Part shown: positions 51,999 to 60,479 of the stretch, in pieces
Numbering within the stretch: position 1 is the stretch's first letter
Layout of the letters: each line of letters begins with the position of its first letter
Assembly (NCBI RefSeq): GCF_022414595.1
Contig: NZ_JADWYO010000005.1
Location: 62,001 to 126,000 of the forward strand
Direction: 5' to 3'
DNA from: Streptomyces sp. MUM 203J
GTDB lineage: Bacteria > Actinomycetota > Actinomycetes > Streptomycetales > Streptomycetaceae
Length of the DNA stretch: 64,000 bases
Translations under genes and position numbers: made by a program
The notes under the pieces: model-generated
What the model saw: only the letters and a program-made list of their open reading frames with translations
The model's database searches: none
What the model was told of the DNA's origin: nothing

Positions 51999-53000
51999 AT
52001 GCGTACCAGACATGTCTTCCACGCGGTCGACTCGCACACCGAGGGCATGCCCACCCGTGTCATCACCGGCGGTGTCGGGGTCGTGCCCGGCGCCACCATG
52101 GCCGAGCGCCGCCGCCACCTCATGGAGGAGCTCGACCACGTCCGCACCCTGCTGATGTACGAGCCGCGCGGTCACTCCGCGATGAGCGGCGCGATCCTCC
52201 AGCCGCCCACCCGGCCGGACGCCGACTACGGAGTCCTGTACATCGAGGTGTCCGGGGCACTCCCCATGTGCGGCCACGGCACCATCGGCGTCGCGACGGT
52301 CCTCGTCGAGACGGGCATGGTCCCGGTCACCGAACCGGTCACCACCGTCCGTCTCGACACCCCGGCCGGGCTGGTCGCGGTGGACGTCCAGGTCGAGGAC
52401 GGCGTCGCGAAGGCCGTCACCCTCACCAACGTCCCCGCGTTCAGCGTGGCCCTGGACCGCAAGGCCGAGGTGCCGGGCCTGGGCACGGTGACCTACGACC
52501 TCGCGTACGGCGGCAACTTCTACGCGTTCGTCCGGCTGGACGACCTCGGGCTGCCGTTCGACCGGTCCCGCAAGGACGACCTCCTGGCCGCCGGGCTGGC
52601 CGTCATGGACGCCGTCAACGCCACGGACCGACCGGTCCACCCGGAGAACCCGCAGATCAGCGGCCTGAAGCACGTGTACCTCGCTGCTCCCGGCTCGGAC
52701 GCCTCGCACTCCCGGCACGCGATGGCCATCCACCCGGGCTGGTTCGACCGCTCACCCTGCGGCACGGGCACCTCCGCCCGCATGGCGCAACTGCACGCGC
52801 GCGGCGAACTCCCCCTCGGCCGGGACTTCGTGAACGAGTCCTTCATCGGCACGCGCTTCACGGGCCGCCTGGTCGAGGAGACCGAGGTCGGCGGCCTGCC
52901 CGCGGTCGTCCCCACGGTCACCGGACGGGCATGGATCACGGGCACGGCCCAGTACTTCCTGGACCCGGACGATCCCTTCCCGGCGGGTTTCCTACTCTGA
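51999..53000 (+). CDS. 4-hydroxyproline 2-epimerase (proline racemase family)
   Basis: A 333-residue proline-racemase-fold enzyme. Both catalytic Cys are present: SGALPMCGHGTIG (Cys 91) and FDRSPCGTGTSARMA (about Cys 254). This indicates racemase/epimerase rather than the dehydratase variant, in which one Cys is Thr. It would convert trans-4-hydroxy-L-proline to cis-4-hydroxy-D-proline, the first step of the pathway whose later enzymes are encoded just upstream. RFTGRLVEETEVGGLPAVVP matches the family C-terminus. Confidence 0.92.
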   Translation: MRTRHVFHAVDSHTEGMPTRVITGGVGVVPGATMAERRRHLMEELDHVRTLLMYEPRGHSAMSGAILQPPTRPDADYGVLYIEVSGALPMCGHGTIGVATVLVETGMVPVTEPVTTVRLDTPAGLVAVDVQVEDGVAKAVTLTNVPAFSVALDRKAEVPGLGTVTYDLAYGGNFYAFVRLDDLGLPFDRSRKDDLLAAGLAVMDAVNATDRPVHPENPQISGLKHVYLAAPGSDASHSRHAMAIHPGWFDRSPCGTGTSARMAQLHARGELPLGRDFVNESFIGTRFTGRLVEETEVGGLPAVVPTVTGRAWITGTAQYFLDPDDPFPAGFLL

Positions 53001-53050
53001 GGAGCCCGCGACAACGAAATCACGCAGCACCGCAGCCCCGGAGGCAGACC

Positions 53051-53722
53051 ATGGGTGGCCATCTCAAGCAGTCCAACCTCATCACCGCGCAGGAGCGCCT
53101 GCGCGACCAGGTCGCCCATGCCCTGCGCGCCGCCCTGATCTCCGGTGAGCTGCAGCCCGGCCGGGTCTACTCGGCCCCGACCCTGGCCGCGGACTTCGGC
53201 ATCTCCGCCACCCCGGTGCGGGAGGCGATGCTCGACCTGGCCCGCGAGGGCCTCGTCGAGCCGGTACGGAACAAGGGCTTCCGGGTCACCGAGGTCAGCG
53301 AACGGGACCTCGACCAGTACACGGAACTCCGCGCCCTGATCGAGGTCCCGACGGTCGGCGCGGTCACCCGCACGGCGGCCCGGGAGTCCCTGGAGGCCCT
53401 GCGCCCGGTGGCCGAGGAGATCGTCACCTCCGCCCGCGACCACGACCTCATCGGCTACCTGGACGCCGACCGCCGCTTCCACCTGTCCCTGCTGGCCCTG
53501 CACGGCAACGAGCGGCTGGTCGAGACGGTGGGCGACCTGCGCAAGCGCTCACGCCTGTACGGCCTCACGACGCTGGACCAGGCGGGCCGGCTGGTCGCCT
53601 CCGCCGAGGAGCACCTGGAACTGCTGGACCTGATGCTGGCGGGCGACGCCCCGGCCGCCCAGGCCTGCATGGCGCGCCACCTCGGCCACGTCCGCTCCCT
53701 GTGGGCGGCCGACGAGAACTGA
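53051..53722 (+). CDS. GntR-family (FadR/FCD) regulator
   Basis: A 223-residue GntR regulator. The winged helix reads LISGELQPGRVYSAPTLAAD and ISATPVREAMLDLAREGLVE. The C-terminal FCD domain has the metal-binding pattern LDADRRFHLSLLALHGN, then EEHLELLDLMLAGD and CMARHLGHVRSLW. It ends the hydroxyproline operon and is the obvious candidate to bind the AATGTGA sites at 45194-45236 and 47801-47823, linking collagenase, peptidase and hydroxyproline genes. The ATG at 53051 follows GGAGG. Confidence 0.9.
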   Translation: MGGHLKQSNLITAQERLRDQVAHALRAALISGELQPGRVYSAPTLAADFGISATPVREAMLDLAREGLVEPVRNKGFRVTEVSERDLDQYTELRALIEVPTVGAVTRTAARESLEALRPVAEEIVTSARDHDLIGYLDADRRFHLSLLALHGNERLVETVGDLRKRSRLYGLTTLDQAGRLVASAEEHLELLDLMLAGDAPAAQACMARHLGHVRSLWAADEN

Positions 53723-54534
53723 GCCGGTTCCGGGGCCCCGTGGCCTCGACCTCGTCCTGTCAGGCCGTCAGGCGCCCGCGCTGCCCGGCGGTCGCGGCTC
53801 CCCAGAGGCAGGACGTGGACCAAGGCCAGGGTTTCGCCGTGGTCGCACGACCGCGCGTCGAAGTCCCGGCGCGGGGGCTTGAGCGAACCGCTCGCGCCGG
53901 TACCTCGTGTACCGCTCCCGTCACCCCTCTGGCAGCCGTGGGCGGGAGACAGCCGTCTCGTACCGGCCGGGCTGTCCTCCGAGGCGAAGCCAGACCAGAC
54001 TCCTTCGATACCGATCGACATCCGCGAAACCGGCGTCGCCCCGACGGAAGGCCAACACGTCGTATCCGCCCCGGGCGGAGAGCGCCGTCTCGGGCCTCGT
54101 CGCCCAGGAACTTCAGGGCGGGCAGGACGTTCGGCCTGCCCGCCGCGTTCGGGCTGACCAGGACCGTCAGAGGCCCAGTGGCAGCTTCATGTCCGTCAGG
54201 GTGCGGAAGTCCGGACCGTCAGTCCGAGGATCCGGTGGTTCAAGCGTGCGCCGAATCGTGGAGCAACCGGGCGCAGCACGGCCGAGGTCGACAAGCGAGG
54301 CCACGGCAGTCGCACGGTCAGGTACGCGCAGACGTCGTGGGGTTCTGCTGCCGAGCTTCACGATCAGTACCTCGCTGGTCACAGCGCTACCGGGTTCTTG
54401 CAGGTTCTGGCCAGGAAGGCCGAAAAGGCGCCATTCCATGCGGAGGTGAGGCAGCGGACCCTGAAAGGAGCCAGGAAAGGACGAGGGAAAGGCGCGCGAG
54501 ACGAGGACACCGGCCGAGCCGAGGGGGAGCCGCC
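53723..54534. other. Long region without a convincing gene; degenerate
   Basis: About 810 bases between the GntR gene and the beta-type gene carry no frame with good Streptomyces codon use; third-position GC is weak in all six frames. On the minus strand, fragments such as EVLIVKLGSRTPRRLRV (around 54330-54380) and RRDFDARSCDHGETLALVHV (around 53820-53880) look like pieces of decayed genes. The composition is more even than its neighbours. It probably marks the left edge of an inserted locus that includes the beta-type and caspase-helicase genes. Confidence 0.45.
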
Positions 54535-55593
54535 ATGTCCGGACCGCTGTATGTTCCCGTCCTGCCGGCGAGGCCGCACGCCCACAAGGCCTACCGGCAG
54601 CTGATCCCATCCGTGCAGCGTGCCGTCGTGCCGCTGTGGAACCTGCCTTCCCGTGCGGGCCTGCCCCCGGATGTCCTTGCCGCCGACGTACGGCAGGACG
54701 TGCTCGACGTCAGCAGGGTCCACCGGCACCATCCGGCCTGGGTGGACGCCCCGTGCGCTGACGAGGACCAACTGGCGTCCCTGGCACGGGTACTGTCCGC
54801 GCTTGCCGAGGTGAGTCCGTTGCGCCCCGTGACCGGCCCCGAGCGCCCACGGCAGCATCAGGCCGCCACGCTGGAGAGCGCCCGGTGCACGGGCAGCGGG
54901 CTCGCGATACGGGTCATGATGCCCGCCGACTGGGACGACGCCGTCGGCCACGGCGTCCGGGACCTGCTCGCCCGCGTCGATCCTGCCGTTGAGGCGGATC
55001 TGCTGCTCGACCTGGGCGCCGTCCGTGCCGACCGCACCGACACGGCGAAGGAGGCGCTGCGGGCACTCGACGTCCTGATGCCGCTGACACCCTGGCGGAC
55101 GGCGGCGGTCCTGGGCGGCGGCTTCCCCGACGTCACCGCGGAACTCGTCGCATACGGGACGGCGGAAGAGCCCCGCGCGGACTGGCACGTCTGGCGCGAA
55201 CTGCGCCGCAGCGCCCGCGGCTACCTCGACCACCTGGTGTACGGGGACTACGGCGCCGACTCCGCTCGCGGCATCACCCGCGGACCCTCGTCCGGCGACG
55301 GCGGGCCACCCTGGGGCGTGCTCCGCTACACCACCGGCGAGTCGTTCGTCCTCGTGAAGGTGCCGACCCGCGGCGAGGACCGGGCCGCGGCGGTCCGGGC
55401 CGGGGCCAGGGAGATCGTCGCACTGCCGGAGTTCCGGGGTGTGACGGCCAGTGCCGCCGAGACCTGGTTGCGCGACTGCGCGCGGGGCCAGGGCCCGAAA
55501 GGCACCGGGACCGCGGCGACCTGGCTGCAGACGGGCAACGTCCAGCACCTGACGTACGCCGTCCGGAGCCTGACTCCCCGGACCGGGCCCTGA
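54535..55593 (+). CDS. T4 beta-protein family protein
   Basis: A 352-residue protein that I recognise as the Beta_protein family, named after a phage T4 protein: YVPVLPARPHAHKAYRQL, VVPLWNLPSRAG, LLLDLGAVRADRTDTAKEAL, then WRTAAVLGGGFPDVTAEL and VLRYTTGESFVLVKVP. The fold is TIM-barrel-like and the biochemical role is unknown; relatives are often found in phage-defence regions. The ATG at 54535 follows GAGGGGG. It is convergent with the caspase-helicase gene, stops about 30 bases apart. Confidence 0.75.
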   Translation: MSGPLYVPVLPARPHAHKAYRQLIPSVQRAVVPLWNLPSRAGLPPDVLAADVRQDVLDVSRVHRHHPAWVDAPCADEDQLASLARVLSALAEVSPLRPVTGPERPRQHQAATLESARCTGSGLAIRVMMPADWDDAVGHGVRDLLARVDPAVEADLLLDLGAVRADRTDTAKEALRALDVLMPLTPWRTAAVLGGGFPDVTAELVAYGTAEEPRADWHVWRELRRSARGYLDHLVYGDYGADSARGITRGPSSGDGGPPWGVLRYTTGESFVLVKVPTRGEDRAAAVRAGAREIVALPEFRGVTASAAETWLRDCARGQGPKGTGTAATWLQTGNVQHLTYAVRSLTPRTGP

Positions 55594-55624
55594 CACCCCG
55601 GGACCCGGGACACCGGACACGGAC

Positions 55625-58600
55625 TCAGGCGAAGAGCGGCTCCAGCGCCGCCTCACCGGCCAGGATCCGCCAGGCTGGCACCCGGACCGCCCGGGCCACC
55701 GGTCCGGGCTTCGCTCCGGCGCCGCCGGACGGCAGACCGGGCAGCAGGTCACCACGGGCGTGCGTCAGCCGCAGATGACGGGCCGGATCCCGGTCGTGCT
55801 CTGCGCCGGTGTCGATGAACACCGCGGTGTTCGCCCCGTCCACGGTGAACAGCAGGTCCACGGTGTGCCCGCCGACCACGGCCTCGCGCTCCAGGTCGGT
55901 GACACCGCGGCGGCCGAGGTACTCCTGGAGCCGGTCCGCGAGCTCCGCGCGCACCCCGGTCCGCGGCTGCGCCGTCACAGCCCCGCCCGCACCCGCTGAG
56001 GAGTCCGCGCCCAGCACCTCGGACCGGTCCGCGAGGAGCGCCGGCAGACCGTCCTGCCCCTGCCAGAAACCCTGGCTGCCCACTGTGATCAGCTGCGACT
56101 TCGCCCGGGTGACGGCCACGTTCCACAGGTTGACCTGACTGGCCACCCAGTGCGTCGTCCGGGGCGGGGTGTTGCCGGTGGCCACCGGGCTGAGGACCAT
56201 GACGTCCCGCTGACCGCCCTGGAAGGCGTGCACGGTACCGACTCTCACCCGGTCGTCGTCCGCCCACACGCGCGCCAGCGCCTCCTTCTGGGCGCGGAAC
56301 GGGGTCACCACCCCGACCGTCGCCTCCTCGGGAAGCCGCGCCAGCAGCTGGTCGACCGTCTCCCGGACCTGCGCGGCCTCCGCCGCGTTCCGCCAGGACC
56401 GGTCGCCCGCGCCCCGCGCGGACTCGCCGTGCGGCACGTCCACCCAGCCCAGCACGGGAGCAGGGTCGGCCGACCCCGCCGGGTCGAGCGCCGGGACCTG
56501 CCGTCGCACATCGGTGAGGACCTGCAACTGGCCCGCGTAGCAGTAGCCGTTCACGACGTCCGCGATCGCCGGATGGCACCGGTAGTGCTCGTCGAGGAGC
56601 AGCGCCGCCTCCCCGTGCTGCGCGGCCGCGTGGTACGACGCGTACACGTGGTACCCGAGCCGGTGGTCCTCCAACTGCGCCGCACTCAGCCCCGCCCGCA
56701 CCCGGGCCTGCCGCTCCTGCTGCGCCGTGATCCCGGGAATGTGCCCGAGCTGCATGGGGTCACCGATGATCAGTGCCCGCTTCGCCCGGAACAGCAGCGG
56801 CAGCACCGAGGGGATGGAGCACTGGCTCGCCTCGTCGATGACGACGAGGTCGAAGAGCTGCGGGGTGAGTTCGAGCTGGCGCACCGAGTGCGTACTGATC
56901 GCCCAGCCCTTCAGATGCGCCATCAGGTTCCGCTGGCTCTTCTGGAAGCCGGACCGCCGGCGCAGCGCCTGGAGCCGCTGGCCCATCAGGGAGCGCCCCC
57001 GCGCCATGGCCTCGGCGGCCACCGCCCGCGCCAGTTCGGCCGAGGTCTCCGACAGCCCGGCACCGCTCTCCAGCCTCGCCTGCTTCAGCGCCTCCTCGTC
57101 CCGGTCGAGGAGCTGCGGTACGAGCTCCCGGATCGACCCTTCCACGGCCGAGAGCTCCGCCAGGTCGAGCAGGAGCCCAGCCGGTACGGGCCGCTCCGCC
57201 GCCCAGGCCGGCCACGGGCTCGCCGGGACTTCTCCGGCCGAGGCGGCGAACGCGGCCAGTGCCCGCGCCCTGCGCCATCGGCCGAGGGCGAACCAGCCTG
57301 CGGCGGCGGCCTTCCGCGCCCGCTGCTCCCAGCGGGCCAGTGCGGCGACCCCGTCCTCGGCCCACGCCCCTTCCACCAGCTCCACCGGCAGCCCGAGCTC
57401 GTCCGCCCGGCAGTCCCGCTCCCGCAGCAGCTCAAGCAGCCGCGCCTCCTCGCCGATCAGCCGCGCCGCCTCCGCCCGCAGCGCGGCGGCCCGGCCGTGC
57501 CGGTTCCGCAGCTCGCCCGCGACCGTCGCCGCACCCCTCGCGGGGGCCTCGACCGGCTCGGCGAGCAACCGCTCCAGCTTCGCGGCCTCGCGCTCCAGCG
57601 CCTCCGCGTTCCCCGTCCGCATGAGCAGCCCGGGGGAGATCGCGTCGCAGCGCTCGGCCACCACGTTCACGGCCTCGTTGTTCGTGGAGGCGACCAGCAC
57701 GGACTGGCCGGCCGCGACCGCGGTGGCCACCACGGCCGTCACGACCTCGCTCTTCCCGGTGCCGGGCGGCCCCGTGGAGACCGTGAGCGGCCGGGTCATC
57801 GCCGATGCGACCACCCGCTCCTGGCTCTCGTTGCACGGTCCCGGCGACACGACGACCGGGGCCTCGCCCCTGCCGCCGCTCTCGCCGTCACCGCCGCCCG
57901 TCAGGAGCGCGTCCAGCGCGGTGCCGGAGATCTGCCCGGTGCGCGTGGAGATCTGGAGCAGGTTGTCCACGAGCGCCTCGGTCGCGAGCCGCTCCACCCC
58001 GGAGGGCGCGAGGAGGACGGCGGCGTTGTGGGCGCCGGGCCGCAGGGAGTCCATGACGGACCGCTCGCTGAGCGCGGACAGGTCGAGCGGCTCCAGCTCC
58101 GGGATCCCGAGCCGCGTCAGGAGTTCCCGCACCGCCTTGACCATCTGCGCGCCGTTGCCCTCCTGCCAGCTCGGCTGCCAGTCGGCCAGGAGTTCGGCGG
58201 CGGCGTCGTCCGCCAGCAGCTCCGTCACGACCCCGGTGTGCAGCGACGGCACCCCGCTCGGCCGCAGCCGGTCACGGCCGTCCTCGTCGGGGGCCAGCTC
58301 CATCGGCTGGATCAGCAGAGGCGCGATCCGCACCGCGGCCCGCCCCCGGCCGACTTGGCCGCGTTCGGGCAGGGTGACGGCCGGATAGCCGTACCAGTAC
58401 TCCTGCAGCGCGGACGCGTCGACCTTGGCGCCGCTGCTCTTCGGCCTGGGGAGTTGGGCGGGGGCGGGAAGGCCGGACCCGAGGCCGGACTGGATCGCTT
58501 CCGACCCCTGCCCGAGCAGGAAGTACGCCGAGCCACGGCCGCTGTCCCGGTGGGGCAGCATCCCCGCCGCCGCCTGCGCGCCCAGACAGTGCGCGTAGTA

Positions 58601-59497
58601 GCGCAGGAGCCGCTGCGGGTCGACGCCGTCCTGCGCGTCCTGTCCGGCGAGCAGCCGCGCCTTTCGCAACGCCGGGGAGACCAGGGCGGGCCCGGCGGCG
58701 TCGGCCGGCGGGGCGGGCAGCTGGACGGACCGGGCCACCGAGCGGGCCAGGGGGAGGGAGTGCGTCGCGCGGATGGTGGACTTGGTGGGTCGCTGCTCCT
58801 CCGGTACGCCGTTGCGCACCATCTGCGCGGTCAGGTACTCGAAGAGGTCGTCGGGGGTGATCCAGCCGCTGTCCTTGATCCGCCCGCTGCGCAGCCCCTC
58901 GACGATCTCGCCGGTGAACCGGGAGGTGCCGAGCGAGGACCCTGCGGGCGCCATCGCCGAGGCGGCCTGGAGGGCGTCCGAGGCGGTGATGAAGTACACG
59001 CCGGTCGGCCGGAGCAGCGTGCTCGGCGCGGGCCGTTGCCCCTCGTCCGCCGCGCCCTTGGCGGTCCAGCCCTGGACGACGGAGCCGCTGGAGCAGCAGT
59101 CCAGGAGTACGACCTTCGAGGAGGCCCGGCAGGACTGGAGCATCCGCTCCAGGAACTCAGCGGGCACGGCGGTGCCCGGGAGGTCGTCCGGGTCGGCGTC
59201 CCGGGTGAGGAAGTACAGCTGCCCGTCGGCCTCGCAGTACTCCCCGTGCCCGCTGAAGTAGAGCAGGGCGGTCTCACTGGACTGCCGCTCCTCCAGGAAC
59301 TCCTCGATGGCGTGCAGCATCTCGGCGCGCGTCGGCTCGGCGACCATCGCGCACTCGTTGTACATGCCGATCTCGGTGCTCTCCAGCACCGCCTGCATGT
59401 AGTGCAGGTCCGCCCGGACCGGCGGCAGATTGTGGTAGCGGTCGCTGTCGTACGTGGATACGCCGATGAGCATGGCGTACCGGTCGTTGTCGCTCAC
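55625..59497 (-). CDS. Caspase-SF1 helicase-nuclease-like fusion
   Basis: A 1290-residue multidomain protein. Residues 1-230 are a caspase-fold protease with His 84 (YFSGHGEY) and Cys 135 (LLDCCSSGS). A variable region of roughly 300 residues follows. Residues 550-1150 form a UPF1-like SF1 helicase: STGPPGTGKSEVV (about 579), LVVIDEASQCSIPSVLPL (about 885), LIIGDPMQLGHIPG, GTVHAFQGGQRDVMVLSP and VAVTRAKSQLITVGS. The last 120 residues (LADRLQEYLGRRGV, VDLLFTVDGANTAVFIDTG) resemble a restriction-endonuclease-like domain. The GTG start overlaps the stop of the EACC1-like gene (GTGA). A nucleic-acid sensor coupled to a death protease is the natural reading. Confidence 0.85.
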   Translation of the reverse strand: MSDNDRYAMLIGVSTYDSDRYHNLPPVRADLHYMQAVLESTEIGMYNECAMVAEPTRAEMLHAIEEFLEERQSSETALLYFSGHGEYCEADGQLYFLTRDADPDDLPGTAVPAEFLERMLQSCRASSKVVLLDCCSSGSVVQGWTAKGAADEGQRPAPSTLLRPTGVYFITASDALQAASAMAPAGSSLGTSRFTGEIVEGLRSGRIKDSGWITPDDLFEYLTAQMVRNGVPEEQRPTKSTIRATHSLPLARSVARSVQLPAPPADAAGPALVSPALRKARLLAGQDAQDGVDPQRLLRYYAHCLGAQAAAGMLPHRDSGRGSAYFLLGQGSEAIQSGLGSGLPAPAQLPRPKSSGAKVDASALQEYWYGYPAVTLPERGQVGRGRAAVRIAPLLIQPMELAPDEDGRDRLRPSGVPSLHTGVVTELLADDAAAELLADWQPSWQEGNGAQMVKAVRELLTRLGIPELEPLDLSALSERSVMDSLRPGAHNAAVLLAPSGVERLATEALVDNLLQISTRTGQISGTALDALLTGGGDGESGGRGEAPVVVSPGPCNESQERVVASAMTRPLTVSTGPPGTGKSEVVTAVVATAVAAGQSVLVASTNNEAVNVVAERCDAISPGLLMRTGNAEALEREAAKLERLLAEPVEAPARGAATVAGELRNRHGRAAALRAEAARLIGEEARLLELLRERDCRADELGLPVELVEGAWAEDGVAALARWEQRARKAAAAGWFALGRWRRARALAAFAASAGEVPASPWPAWAAERPVPAGLLLDLAELSAVEGSIRELVPQLLDRDEEALKQARLESGAGLSETSAELARAVAAEAMARGRSLMGQRLQALRRRSGFQKSQRNLMAHLKGWAISTHSVRQLELTPQLFDLVVIDEASQCSIPSVLPLLFRAKRALIIGDPMQLGHIPGITAQQERQARVRAGLSAAQLEDHRLGYHVYASYHAAAQHGEAALLLDEHYRCHPAIADVVNGYCYAGQLQVLTDVRRQVPALDPAGSADPAPVLGWVDVPHGESARGAGDRSWRNAAEAAQVRETVDQLLARLPEEATVGVVTPFRAQKEALARVWADDDRVRVGTVHAFQGGQRDVMVLSPVATGNTPPRTTHWVASQVNLWNVAVTRAKSQLITVGSQGFWQGQDGLPALLADRSEVLGADSSAGAGGAVTAQPRTGVRAELADRLQEYLGRRGVTDLEREAVVGGHTVDLLFTVDGANTAVFIDTGAEHDRDPARHLRLTHARGDLLPGLPSGGAGAKPGPVARAVRVPAWRILAGEAALEPLFA

Positions 59498-59937
59498 GCG
59501 GCGCCCGGCCCGTCCTTGTCGCCACTGGTGCCGGTCCTGGTGCCGTCGTCGTCCGCCGGGCCCTGGGTCTCCTTGAGGAAGTGCTCGATCCGCGCGTCGT
59601 CCGCCCGGGCCTGCTTACCGGAGATGGTGAGCGTCGCGCCGTCGGGCCGGGTGACGACCACGGTCCGCTGCGGGACCCGGGAAAGCCAGATCTGAATCCC
59701 GGCGGCGGCCAGCGAGCCACCGCTGAACACAAGCCCGATGAGGTCGGCGACCGGACCGCCCTTATCGGTGTCGCCGGCACTCTCCTGTGGGCCGCCCGGG
59801 ACGTCGAGGACGGCCTGCGGGTCGGTCTCGGACAGGGCGGCGAGCAGTTCGCGGGCTTCGCGCCGGGCGCGCAGCGGGTCCTCGTCGACGATGGCGATGC
59901 GGTAGCCGGCGGCCGGGTCGATGTGGGTGGTGCTCAC
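59494..59937 (-). CDS. EACC1-like effector-associated constant component
   Basis: A 147-residue protein: a polar N-terminal segment (RIAIVDEDPLRARREAREL), a hydrophobic stretch (ADLIGLVFSGGSLAAAGIQI), then a beta-rich segment VVVTRPDGATLTISGKQARA and a charged tail. This pattern matches the small proteins called effector-associated constant component 1, which regularly precede caspase or trypsin genes in bacterial conflict operons. The GTG at 59937 follows AAGGGGG, and its stop overlaps the caspase-helicase start, so the two are translationally coupled. The family call rests on layout and motif memory. Confidence 0.75.
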   Translation of the reverse strand: MSTTHIDPAAGYRIAIVDEDPLRARREARELLAALSETDPQAVLDVPGGPQESAGDTDKGGPVADLIGLVFSGGSLAAAGIQIWLSRVPQRTVVVTRPDGATLTISGKQARADDARIEHFLKETQGPADDDGTRTGTSGDKDGPGAA

Positions 59938-60044
59938 GTTCGGTGTCCCCCTTGGTTCCCCGTGCGATGTACACGGACACACGGACCGACGAGGCTAGCG
60001 GCAGGGGCCGACAGCCGGACCGCTCCTAGCCGGAAATCTGCCAG

Positions 60045-60284
60045 TCATTGGCGTGAAACACTCAGCTCCGCCCAGACGGTCTTCCCAGGTGCGCCGACGC
60101 GCGGCGCGACTGCCCACCGACTCGCCAACCGCACAAGGGCGATCGCGTCCACGATCCGCCGCCGCGGATGCTTCTCCCGCCGCCCGCCCTTCGGCCCCAC
60201 CTGTGGTGGCGGCTGCGACGGCTCCACCATCGCCCACTGCTCGTCCGTCAGGTCCGACGGATACCCGCCCCCAAGACCACTCAC
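60045..60284 (-). pseudogene. IS5-type transposase, N-terminal fragment
   Basis: YPSDLTDEQWAMVEP and GGRREKHPRRRIVDAI are the typical start of an IS5-family transposase (DUF4096 helix-turn-helix). After about 50 residues the frame loses similarity and stops, and no DDE domain follows. It lies just outside the promoter of the EACC1/caspase-helicase genes and marks past insertion. Confidence 0.8.
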
Positions 60285-60297
60285 ACAGTGAGCTCTT

Positions 60298-60417
60298 TCA
60301 GAGTGGCCACTGATCGGGTGGCCCGGGCCGAGTCAGGACGAGGACCGCAACGCACAGGGCTCCGGCGCCGTTGAGGGAGGTGTTCGAAGTCTCAACCCAT
60401 CGGCGCAGAAGCCCTGT
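60298..60417 (-). pseudogene. Probable transposase C-terminal fragment
   Basis: About 40 codons on the minus strand (LLRRWVETSNTSLNGAGALC, then VAVLVLT) resemble the C-terminal end of IS5-type transposases (RWVVE...LN...ALC pattern), with deletions. It precedes the N-terminal fragment in reading direction, so the two pieces come from rearranged or separate copies. Confidence 0.4.
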
Positions 60418-60479
60418 TGGTTGCCCATCCTGCCGCACTCGACTTGCCTCATGCTCTGGGGTGCGGCGGCATTCGCATA

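Noticed and set aside
54150..54534. A small minus-strand protein with SEVLIVKLGSRTPRRLRV
   Set aside because: It might be real, but the frame runs into the antisense of the beta-type gene, and codon use and start site are poor, so it is described only as part of a degenerate region.
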